Assembly: GCA_946539445.1 (NCBI GenBank)
Contig: CAMNHK010000012.1
Coordinates: 1 to 42,383 of the forward strand
Direction: 5' to 3'
Source: an uncultured Caryophanales bacterium
Lineage (GTDB): Bacteria > Bacillota_I > Bacilli_A > RF39 > UBA660
DNA length: 42,383 bases
Shown here: in pieces, positions 7,160 to 14,001 of the stretch
Layout: every line of letters starts with the position of its first letter
How positions within the stretch are numbered: the first letter of the stretch is position 1
The notes under the pieces: generated by a model
Told to the model about the DNA's origin: nothing
The model's input: only the letters and a program-made list of their open reading frames with translations
Databases searched by the model: none
Translations under genes and position numbers: made by a program

Positions 7160-8463
7160 TCTTCCTCACTCCTGTTTTTAAATTGTAAGGTAATAGGGGT
7201 TCCTGTAAAATCAAAATTTTCTCTTATTTTGTTTTCTAGATATCTTTCATAAGAAAAATGGACTAACCCTTTACTATTAACACGGAAAGTAAACTTTGGT
7301 GGATTTACTCCAGTTTGTGATACAAAATAAATTTTTAATCTTTTTCCTTTATAAGAAGGTGGGATGTTTAGTTGATAAGCATCTTGGATAACATCATTTA
7401 AGATGTTTGTTTTTATTTCTCTTTTAATATTTTCTTTTACTCTTAAGATTTCAGGCATTAGTGTATGAATTCTTTTCTTTGTAAGAGCTGATAAGTAAAC
7501 GATAGGTGCATAAGTTGCGAATTGAAACTCTGCACGCATTTGTTTTTCAAATTCATTAATGGTTGTATCTTTTACCGTATCCCATTTGTTTACGACAAAT
7601 ATTAATCCTTTTCCTCTTTCAATGGCATATCCCGCAATATGTTTATCGTGTTCTGTTATTCCTTCTTCGGCATTAATTACGACTAAACATATGTCACTTC
7701 GATCAATGGATTTTAGAGAACGGAATAGGCTGTATTTTTCAATGGATTCAAATACTTTTCCTTTTTTTCTCATACCAGCGGTATCAATCATAATAAATTC
7801 TTCATTATGATATTTTAAAACTGAGTCAATGGAGTCCCTTGTTGTTCCAGCAATGTCAGATACAACGACTCTTTCTTCATTTAAAAGTGCGTTCATTAAG
7901 GAACTTTTTCCAACGTTTGGTCTACCAATAATTGAAAACTTAATACGTGTATCTTCTGTTTCTTCTTGTTCTTTGAAATTCATGGTAATGGTATCCATCA
8001 ATTCTACAAATCCAATATTATGAATACTACTGATTGGAATGTATGTATCAAAGCCTAGTTCATAGAAGTCATATAGATTCTCTTTTGCTTCTTTTACATC
8101 CATTTTATTGATTGCGACAATTACTTTTTTTTCACTTTTTCGTAAGATGTCTCTAACAAGTCGATCATTGGCGGTTAACCCTTCTTTTCCGTCTACTAAG
8201 AATACTACAATATCTGCTTCTTTGATGGCAATTTCTGCTTGCATTTTTATTTCACTATTAAAATCCATTTTTGTAGCATCAATTCCACCAGTATCGATTA
8301 AATAAAAGCGTTTATTATTATAGACTGCTTCTTGATAGATTCTGTCTCTGGTTACTCCTGGTACATCTTCAATGATGGAAATTTGTTTTCCTACAATTTT
8401 ATTAAATAATGTACTTTTGCCTACGTTTGGTCTCCCTACTAAGGCAACGGTAGGTAGTTTCAT
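7156..8463 (-). CDS. der: Ribosome-associated tandem GTPase Der (EngA)
   Basis: This 435-residue double-GTPase has the standard Der layout. The first G domain has GRPNVGKST at about 10-18, DTGG and NKMD. The second has GRPNVGKSS at about 180-188, DTAG and NKWD, and is followed by a C-terminal KH-like domain with FVSQTGVNPPKF. Der is essential for 50S subunit assembly. The ATG at 8463 (MKLPTVALVG) is preferred over one at 8478 because GGAGGGGAT lies between them at proper spacing. A leftward TATAAT (8493-8488) preceded by TGC lies 24 bases upstream of the start. The stop is TGA, one of the few in the window, which shows that TGA is not read as Trp here. Confidence 0.97.
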   Translation of the reverse strand: MKLPTVALVGRPNVGKSTLFNKIVGKQISIIEDVPGVTRDRIYQEAVYNNKRFYLIDTGGIDATKMDFNSEIKMQAEIAIKEADIVVFLVDGKEGLTANDRLVRDILRKSEKKVIVAINKMDVKEAKENLYDFYELGFDTYIPISSIHNIGFVELMDTITMNFKEQEETEDTRIKFSIIGRPNVGKSSLMNALLNEERVVVSDIAGTTRDSIDSVLKYHNEEFIMIDTAGMRKKGKVFESIEKYSLFRSLKSIDRSDICLVVINAEEGITEHDKHIAGYAIERGKGLIFVVNKWDTVKDTTINEFEKQMRAEFQFATYAPIVYLSALTKKRIHTLMPEILRVKENIKREIKTNILNDVIQDAYQLNIPPSYKGKRLKIYFVSQTGVNPPKFTFRVNSKGLVHFSYERYLENKIRENFDFTGTPITLQFKNRSEEE

Positions 8464-8556
8464 ATAATCCCCTCCCATTCAGCCTTTATTATAGCATAGA
8501 TTGTCAACTTATCCAAATAAAATTAGTTTCTTCTATCTCACTTTTCTTTTTGATGC

Positions 8557-8562
8557 TATAAT
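8557..8562 (+). promoter_or_regulatory. Short-leader extended -10 promoter of the gene at 8581
   Basis: TGCTATAAT ends 18 bases before the ATG, and GAGGGTGAT fills the gap. Position -35 has no recognisable box. The der promoter on the other strand uses the same TGCTATAAT form, so the 8464-8580 interval holds two divergent promoters. Confidence 0.6.
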
Positions 8563-8580
8563 GATTTTGAGGGTGATAAT

Positions 8581-9549
8581 ATGGAAAAAAAGTCCAAGAT
8601 GAAATGGTATGATAATGCTAGTACCATAACTACTTTATTGATTGGCATTATTTTAATCATTATTGTATGTAGTCAGTCTTTTGTAGCTCCTACTAATTTT
8701 TCAATCGAGTTATTTGAGAGTATATTAAATCATAATTCGGTTTATTTATTAGTACTGATTTATTTTTGCTTTATTAAGTTTCCTGTTGGAAAGAAATATT
8801 TTAATTATTTTAATGTATTCTTAATTTTTATTTATTTTTTGGCGATGATTACTTCTTTCTTAACGGTTATTCAATCATTTTCTTTGAATACTATACTTAG
8901 TTTTATTGAGAATTTCTTATTTGTTTTATATATGGTTCATACGTTATTCCGTGATACTAGATTATGGAAGGAATTCAATCTTCACCGTTCGCCTTTTAAT
9001 GAATTGAGTAATGATTGGTATTACTATTCTATTGTTGTGGTTAGCTGTGGATTGTTAGCCGTTAATCTAATTAGTACGGTTGTTATTCGAGGTGTTATTA
9101 TTTCCATTTTAGATTGTTTCTATATTTTATTATTAGGCAGATATATTTATTTATATCATGATTATTTAGATGAAAAGGAATTAGATTCTAATAATGAAGG
9201 TAATTTTGATGATATTCGAGAAAAAGTACATGAAAATGTTCAAGAAGTATTAGATAAGACGGAAATTGATGATAAGATTATGGATGCTTCTAATACCATA
9301 GAAGAAAAAGTAAATGACTTTATTGATGAGAAAGGAATTGATAAAGTTATCAATAATACTACTGATAAAATTATTGGGGCTTCTAATACAGTAGAAGATA
9401 AAGTAAATGATTTTATTGATGAGAAGGGTATTGACGAAGTTATTAATCATACAACCGATCAAATTATCCATAATACTCCTAAAGAAAAAAAAGGTGCTCC
9501 TAAGAAGGAAAAACGTAAAAATTTCAAACATGAGAAAGGGGAGAAGTAA
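8581..9549 (+). CDS. Multi-pass membrane protein with a repeated charged cytoplasmic tail
   Basis: The 322-residue product begins with a short basic segment and then about five or six hydrophobic segments over residues 15-200. They are followed by a hydrophilic tail. The tail contains a 31-residue unit repeated twice and a third partial copy (DKIMDASNTIEEKVNDFIDE / DKIIGASNTVEDKVNDFIDE), and ends in a Lys-rich stretch. The repeats look amphipathic and helical, like a small coiled or scaffold tail. No family is recognised. GAGGGTGAT gives the start. The next gene begins two bases after the stop and also encodes a small membrane protein, so the two probably work together. Confidence 0.8.
   Translation: MEKKSKMKWYDNASTITTLLIGIILIIIVCSQSFVAPTNFSIELFESILNHNSVYLLVLIYFCFIKFPVGKKYFNYFNVFLIFIYFLAMITSFLTVIQSFSLNTILSFIENFLFVLYMVHTLFRDTRLWKEFNLHRSPFNELSNDWYYYSIVVVSCGLLAVNLISTVVIRGVIISILDCFYILLLGRYIYLYHDYLDEKELDSNNEGNFDDIREKVHENVQEVLDKTEIDDKIMDASNTIEEKVNDFIDEKGIDKVINNTTDKIIGASNTVEDKVNDFIDEKGIDEVINHTTDQIIHNTPKEKKGAPKKEKRKNFKHEKGEK
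9271..9456 (+). repeat. Two tandem 93-nt in-frame repeats
   Basis: Units 9271-9363 and 9364-9456 encode near-identical 31-residue segments, and a third partial unit starts at 9457. The differences are mostly silent or conservative, which points to an old in-frame duplication under selection. Confidence 0.85.
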
Positions 9550-9551
9550 TT

Positions 9552-9896
9552 ATGAACTTTTTTGATGATATTTCAAAACAAAAGGTTGATTTTCCAAAAA
9601 TTCATTCAGTTCGTAATGAAATGCAAAACTACACATTGAATTTTTATCAGTCTTTTGCAGTGGCTCTTTTTATTGTTTGTTTCTTTTTAGGAATTATATT
9701 TGGAAACTTATTTGCTACTTGTGATGCAACTTCTTATTTTTATTCTGACATCTGTGTCGTAACAAAGTTTAATTTTTCTTTAATGATTAGTGTTTGGTTT
9801 ATTGGATTGTTGATTTCTGTTGTTATTTTCTCTATCGGACATATAATTGCTCTTTTAACAGAAATTAATGAAAAACTTAGTAAATTTAAGCGTTAA
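9552..9896 (+). CDS. Small two-TM membrane protein (114 aa)
   Basis: Residues 1-30 are soluble, followed by hydrophobic segments at about 33-55 and 73-100. A short loop between them carries two Cys (CDATSYFYSDIC) that could form a disulfide outside the cell. The tail (EINEKLSKFKR) is charged. No family is recognised. The gene starts two bases after the repeat-tail membrane protein, with a ribosome binding site GGGGAG inside that gene's end, which suggests a two-gene operon. No clear terminator follows. Confidence 0.7.
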   Translation: MNFFDDISKQKVDFPKIHSVRNEMQNYTLNFYQSFAVALFIVCFFLGIIFGNLFATCDATSYFYSDICVVTKFNFSLMISVWFIGLLISVVIFSIGHIIALLTEINEKLSKFKR

Positions 9897-9935
9897 TTGT
9901 TGCAATTCCTTTTATTTTATGATACTTTTAATTTG

Positions 9936-9955
9936 TAAGCATAATATAATGCTTA
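9936..9955 (+). promoter_or_regulatory. Perfect 7-bp dyad overlapping the -10 box of the HU gene
   Basis: TAAGCAT and ATGCTTA flank a six-base centre in a perfect inverted repeat. The TATAAT at 9945-9950, the best -10 for the HU gene (29 bases before its ATG), lies inside it. A protein bound here would block RNA polymerase. I found no second copy of the dyad in the window. It may also be chance in AT-rich DNA. Confidence 0.45.
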
Positions 9956-9979
9956 ATTTACATAGGGAGGTAAATATTT

Positions 9980-10252
9980 ATGAAAAAAGTTGAATTAGTA
10001 GAAGCTGTTGCTAAAGCTACAGGATTAACAAAAGCTGACTCTACTAGAGCAATCGATGCTACTTTTGCTGCTATTACTGGAGCATTAGCAAAAGGAGACA
10101 AAGTTCCACTAGTTGGATTCGGAACATTCGGTGTTTCTAAGAGAGCTGCTCGTGAAGGACGTAATCCTAGAACAGGAGCTACAGTTAAAATTGCTGCTAG
10201 AAAAGCTGTTACTTTCAAAGCTGGTACTGCTTTAAAAGATGCTGTAAACTAA
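9980..10252 (+). CDS. hup: DNA-binding protein HU
   Basis: This 90-residue protein is a textbook HU: MKKVELVEAVAKATGLTK at the N-terminus, the dimer core GFGTFGVSKRAAREGRNP, and the DNA-binding arm region RTGATVKIAARKAV. HU is the main nucleoid protein and bends and compacts DNA as a dimer. The ribosome binding site GGGAGG is strong and the codon use (GCT, GGA, AAA) is that of a highly expressed gene. Its position not far from spoIVA and der matches the Bacillus hbs neighbourhood. It is a single-gene unit with its own promoter and terminator. Confidence 0.97.
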   Translation: MKKVELVEAVAKATGLTKADSTRAIDATFAAITGALAKGDKVPLVGFGTFGVSKRAAREGRNPRTGATVKIAARKAVTFKAGTALKDAVN

Positions 10253-10265
10253 TTTTCAAAGTATT

Positions 10266-10296
10266 AAAAAAAAAGAACCTATTTAGGTTCTTTTCT
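10266..10296 (+). terminator. Terminator after the HU gene
   Basis: The stem AAAAGAACCTA/TAGGTTCTTTT is preceded by an A-run and followed by T's, and starts about 15 bases after the HU stop. Confidence 0.85.
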
Positions 10297-10308
10297 TTTC
10301 CCTTATGA

Positions 10309-10314
10309 TATAAT
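10309..10314 (+). promoter_or_regulatory. Short-leader extended -10 promoter of cca
   Basis: TTATGATATAAT ends 19 bases before the cca ATG, with AGGTGGTGAT between. There is no -35 box; that position falls in the HU terminator. Confidence 0.6.
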
Positions 10315-10333
10315 AATGATAGGTGGTGATACG

Positions 10334-11431
10334 ATGCTTGAGGTTGCTTTAAAGCTACTGAAGGAATTAACGACTCGTTCCTATAAAGCCTACATCGTTG
10401 GTGGATTTGTTCGTGATTATATATTAGGAATAGAATCGAATGATATTGATATCACTACTAATGCTACACCGAAAGAGATTAAAGAAATCTTTGAGGATAG
10501 CTGTTTACCAAATGAAGACTATGGATCTGTTACCGTAGTACTAAAAGGAATTCGATTTGAAATCACTACTTTTCGCAAAGAAATTGCTTATATTGGTAAT
10601 CGTAAACCGGTTGAAATCAAATATATAGATGATTTAGAAGAAGATTTACTACGTAGGGACTTTGTGATTAATACTTTATGTATGGATGAAAATGGTGACA
10701 TTTTGGATTTGTTACATGGAAGAGAAGACTTGGAGAAGCGTGTTTTAAGAACAGTTGGTAATGCTACGGATCGTTTTAATGAAGATTGTTTACGTATTTT
10801 ACGCGCCATTCGATTTGCTACGATTTTGGATTTTTCTTTGGATTCTGAAATTATAGAAGCTATTCCTAAGACGAAGCATTTATTAAAATCTTTATCTTAT
10901 TATCGAAAAAAAGAGGAATTAGATAAAATTTTTACTAGTTCTAATTGTAAAAAAGGAGTCCAATTTCTTTTGAATTTTGGATTAGAAAAAGAACTGGAAA
11001 TACCTAATCTTTCTAAATTGTTAGAGACCGATACTATTAGTTTAATTGGTATTTGGAGTATATTGGGTGCTAGTTCTAAGTATCCTTTTAGTAAGAGTGA
11101 ACAGCGGTTGATTCAAGATGTTCATGCTGTTATGAATTCTAACAATTATGATCCTATGGTTTTGTATTCTTATGGCTTGTATGTTAATAGTGTGGCTGGA
11201 GAAATTAAAGGATTAGAATTAAAAAATATTACGGAAGCTTACAATAATCTTGTGATTAAAAGTAGGAGAGAGATTCAAATTGAGGCTTCTACTATTATGA
11301 AGTTATTAAAGAAAAAACCGGGAAGATATTTAAAAGACATCTATGATGATATTGAAAGAGAAATACTATATCATCGATTAAATAATACAGAACATGATAT
11401 TTCAGCCTATATTGTTCAAAAATATCATTAG
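10334..11431 (+). CDS. cca: CCA tRNA nucleotidyltransferase
   Basis: This 365-residue class II nucleotidyltransferase has GGFVRD at 23-28 and the metal-binding pair in NDIDI (Asp37, Asp39). ITTFR and DLEEDLLRRDFVINTL follow, then the neck motif RFNEDCLRILRAIRFA. It adds or repairs the 3' CCA of tRNAs. The ATG at 10334 is chosen because AGGTGGTGAT precedes it; an in-frame ATG at 10316 lies before that site. The C-terminal part is short and there is no HD phosphohydrolase domain. A CC-adding or A-adding specialisation cannot be excluded from sequence alone. Confidence 0.9.
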   Translation: MLEVALKLLKELTTRSYKAYIVGGFVRDYILGIESNDIDITTNATPKEIKEIFEDSCLPNEDYGSVTVVLKGIRFEITTFRKEIAYIGNRKPVEIKYIDDLEEDLLRRDFVINTLCMDENGDILDLLHGREDLEKRVLRTVGNATDRFNEDCLRILRAIRFATILDFSLDSEIIEAIPKTKHLLKSLSYYRKKEELDKIFTSSNCKKGVQFLLNFGLEKELEIPNLSKLLETDTISLIGIWSILGASSKYPFSKSEQRLIQDVHAVMNSNNYDPMVLYSYGLYVNSVAGEIKGLELKNITEAYNNLVIKSRREIQIEASTIMKLLKKKPGRYLKDIYDDIEREILYHRLNNTEHDISAYIVQKYH

Positions 11432-11445
11432 AAAAGAGGTGGAGT

Positions 11446-12651
11446 ATGAAGAAAATTCTTAGTTATGTATTGCTTCTATATTATTTCTTTGGCAGCATTA
11501 TTTCTGTATCTGCATTAAACTATGATACTTATATATTGATTCCTGCTGATACTCCAGCAACGGTTAAAACGGAGATATTTGAGTATACAGATTTTACTTA
11601 TCATTCTACTCCGAATGAGAGAGGAAACTGCTCTGTTGAGTTTCAATCTATTACGAATTTGACGCAATTTAAGAAACCAATTAGTATTAATATATTGTTA
11701 TTTGATGCTAATCGTGTTAATATTGGTTTTTTAACTTACTGTACGGATAAAGATGTAAGTAGTGATTATAATGGCTTTAAGTTATTGCCAGGGCAAGCTT
11801 CTCCTTTTGTTATTAATGTAACGCCTCGTTATATGGTAGAGGGAAAAGCACCTGCGGATGTTCGTTATATCGCAGTTATGGATGAAAATGATTATTGTCA
11901 AATTGGTGGATATTCTAAATATGAAGGATTGACGATTCAAGAGATTTATGGTGGAAGTGTTGTTCCTGAACATAAACCTGGATATCATTTCCGTGATATT
12001 CTAAAATATTTTAGAGATGCGGATTTACAAGTTATTGTTGTTACAGCGGCTATTGTATTCTTTATCGCAATAACCTTTGGAGTAGTAATTAATTTATTCC
12101 ATAAAAAATTATTCTTAAAGTATTCCCCTTGGGCTTATGTTCCAATTGCTAATGCTTATATTGCTGCTAAAATGCTATGTGGAACTGTTATAGCAAAGTA
12201 CTTTGTAGGATATACTATTATTTCTGTTATATTGTTCTTTTTTAACTTTAATTTCTTTATTATGGTAGATTTAGTTGTTTTACTTTTTATGTTTTTGGTT
12301 ATTGCTTTTAAACTTATTACCAAACGTTATGAAACTTTGTATTATGATCCTAGAATTGCTATGCAAAAGCCAACGGATCAGAGCTATTCTATGTCTGATT
12401 ATTATAGTAATTTAGATGCTAGTGGAAATTTTGATGGATCTAATATTGCGAATGATTATCTAGATCATAATTCTCGAGATAAGGTTTCGAGTAATTTAGC
12501 TTATTCCAATCAAGAAATTCAAAATGATTTTAATTTTGGTGAAGATGATGTTAGAGCAGGGGATGATGCTTTCCAATTTGATGAATCTATTCGAAACCAA
12601 AGCCAAATAAATGATGAAGGAGAATCTGATTTATCGAATTTGTTTAAATAG
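11446..12651 (+). CDS. Secreted-domain membrane protein of unknown function (401 aa)
   Basis: A signal peptide (MKKILSYVLLLYYFF...SVSA) is followed by about 160 extracellular residues predicted to be beta-rich, containing three Cys. A transmembrane segment follows at about 192-214. A second hydrophobic block at about 225-285 starts with YSPWAYVPIANAYIAAKM, a pattern seen in small integral membrane domains of uncharacterised Firmicutes proteins. The C-terminal ~110 residues are hydrophilic and rich in Asn, Asp and Ser and look disordered. AAGAGGTGGAG precedes the ATG. It follows cca by 14 bases and may be co-transcribed. I cannot name a function. Confidence 0.75.
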   Translation: MKKILSYVLLLYYFFGSIISVSALNYDTYILIPADTPATVKTEIFEYTDFTYHSTPNERGNCSVEFQSITNLTQFKKPISINILLFDANRVNIGFLTYCTDKDVSSDYNGFKLLPGQASPFVINVTPRYMVEGKAPADVRYIAVMDENDYCQIGGYSKYEGLTIQEIYGGSVVPEHKPGYHFRDILKYFRDADLQVIVVTAAIVFFIAITFGVVINLFHKKLFLKYSPWAYVPIANAYIAAKMLCGTVIAKYFVGYTIISVILFFFNFNFFIMVDLVVLLFMFLVIAFKLITKRYETLYYDPRIAMQKPTDQSYSMSDYYSNLDASGNFDGSNIANDYLDHNSRDKVSSNLAYSNQEIQNDFNFGEDDVRAGDDAFQFDESIRNQSQINDEGESDLSNLFK

Positions 12652-12699
12652 ATTCTTTTTCTTTTCTATGATAAAATAAAACTATTTAAGGAGGATTAC

Positions 12700-13377
12700 A
12701 TGAAAAATTCTAAATTAATGGATATTATTAAAGATGGGAATATGGTTGTTCCAATCTATTTTCTAAAAAACTATAAAAAGTTATCTCTTGAATTAGGGGA
12801 ATTTGTCTTTTTAATGTATTTATATAATTTAGGAAATAAGTGTTTATTTGATCCTGGACATTTTGCAGAAGAACTAGATATGGAATTAGCTGAGATAATG
12901 GGGCTTATTAGTTCTTTGACTGATAAGAAATTTTTACGTGTAGAAGTTTTAAAAAATGAAAAAGGGTTTATGGAAGAAGTAGTTTTATTAGATGATTTCT
13001 ATCAGAAGATTGGTATTTTTATGGTGGAAGAAGTTAATAAAGAAAAGGAAACGGATCATTCTAATATTTTTGAAGTTATTGAAAAAGAATTTGGTAGAAC
13101 TTTGAGTTCTATGGAATATGAAATTATTAAAGCTTGGCTTGATAGTAATATTTCCGAAGAATTAATTCGAGAAGCTTTGAAAGAAGCGGTATTTAATGGA
13201 GTTTCTAATTTACGATATATTGATAAGATTTTATATGAATGGGGAAAACATAATATTAAGACCAGTAAAGATGTAGAATCTATGAGGAATAAAAGAATGA
13301 AGAATGCAGAAAAGGAAAAAGATACTGATATAGATTTGGATATTGTGGATTGGAATTGGTTTGATGAAGACGAGTAG
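12700..13377 (+). CDS. dnaD: DnaD-family replication initiation/primosome protein
   Basis: The 225-residue product has an N-terminal winged-helix-like region (about 20-100) and a C-terminal DnaD domain at about 120-195 containing the FGRTLSSMEYEIIKAWLD and RYIDKILYEWGKHNIKT segments. The tail is acidic. DnaD remodels DNA and helps load the replicative helicase in low-GC Gram-positives. AAGGAGG lies upstream of the ATG. Its order before nth, then ponA and recU, is the same as in Bacillus subtilis. A TAAAAT preceded by TGA about 23 bases upstream of the start may be its promoter. Confidence 0.92.
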   Translation: MKNSKLMDIIKDGNMVVPIYFLKNYKKLSLELGEFVFLMYLYNLGNKCLFDPGHFAEELDMELAEIMGLISSLTDKKFLRVEVLKNEKGFMEEVVLLDDFYQKIGIFMVEEVNKEKETDHSNIFEVIEKEFGRTLSSMEYEIIKAWLDSNISEELIREALKEAVFNGVSNLRYIDKILYEWGKHNIKTSKDVESMRNKRMKNAEKEKDTDIDLDIVDWNWFDEDE

Positions 13378-13990
13378 AATAGAAGATTATTTGGATTCTT
13401 TATTTCCGAATCCTCAATGTGAATTGTCTTATCAAAAAGACTATGAACTTTTGATGGCCATTGTTTTAAGTGCTCAATCGACCGATAAAAGGGTGAATCA
13501 AGTTACTAATATATTGTTTCAGAAGTATCCCACGTTAAAAGATATTTCTAAGGCTTCTATAGCCGATTTAGAAGACATTATACGGCCAGTTGGTTCTTTT
13601 CGTAAAAAAGCATCTTATATTCGAAATATTGCGGTTATTTTATTGAGAGATTATGAAGGAATTGTTCCTAGAAGTCGGGAACAATTAATTCTTTTTCCAG
13701 GGGTTGGAAGAAAAACAGCGAATGTCTTTTTAAGTGAATTTTATGGGGATGCTGCTATTGGTGTTGATACTCATGTAGAGCGTATTTCCAAGCGACTTGG
13801 GTTAGCTTCTCGCAAGGATGATGTTTTACAAGTAGAAAAGAAGCTTATGAAAAAGTTTGATAAAACGGTATGGGGGAAGAGACATTTACAAATGGTATTA
13901 TTTGGAAGATATCATTGTAAGGCTATTAAACCAGAATGCCAGAATTGTTTATTAGTTGATATTTGTGGTGAAAAAAAGAAGAACCTTTAG
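13364..13990 (+). CDS. nth: Endonuclease III
   Basis: This 208-residue HhH-GPD glycosylase has the helix-hairpin-helix FPGVGRKTANV with catalytic Lys117, the Asp135 in GVDTHVER, and a complete 4Fe-4S cluster motif (Cys185-X6-Cys192-X2-Cys195-X5-Cys201). It removes oxidised pyrimidines and nicks the strand in base excision repair. The ATG at 13364 gives the usual N-terminus (MKTSRIEDYLDSLFP). It lies 14 bases inside the end of dnaD in another frame, so the two genes overlap and are coupled. An in-frame ATG at 13343 would add residues unlike the family. Confidence 0.95.
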   Translation: MKTSRIEDYLDSLFPNPQCELSYQKDYELLMAIVLSAQSTDKRVNQVTNILFQKYPTLKDISKASIADLEDIIRPVGSFRKKASYIRNIAVILLRDYEGIVPRSREQLILFPGVGRKTANVFLSEFYGDAAIGVDTHVERISKRLGLASRKDDVLQVEKKLMKKFDKTVWGKRHLQMVLFGRYHCKAIKPECQNCLLVDICGEKKKNL

Positions 13991-13999
13991 TTCTTCTTT
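13975..13999 (+). terminator. Bidirectional terminator between nth and the PBP gene
   Basis: The stem AAAGAAGAA/TTCTTCTTT sits between the convergent stop codons with A's on the left and T's on the right. It partly overlaps the last nth codons. Confidence 0.8.
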
Positions 14000-14001
14000 T
14001 C

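Noticed and set aside
9250-9531. Leftward frame over the 31-residue repeats
   Set aside because: It is antisense to an amphipathic repeat and has no ribosome binding site or conservation signal that I can see.
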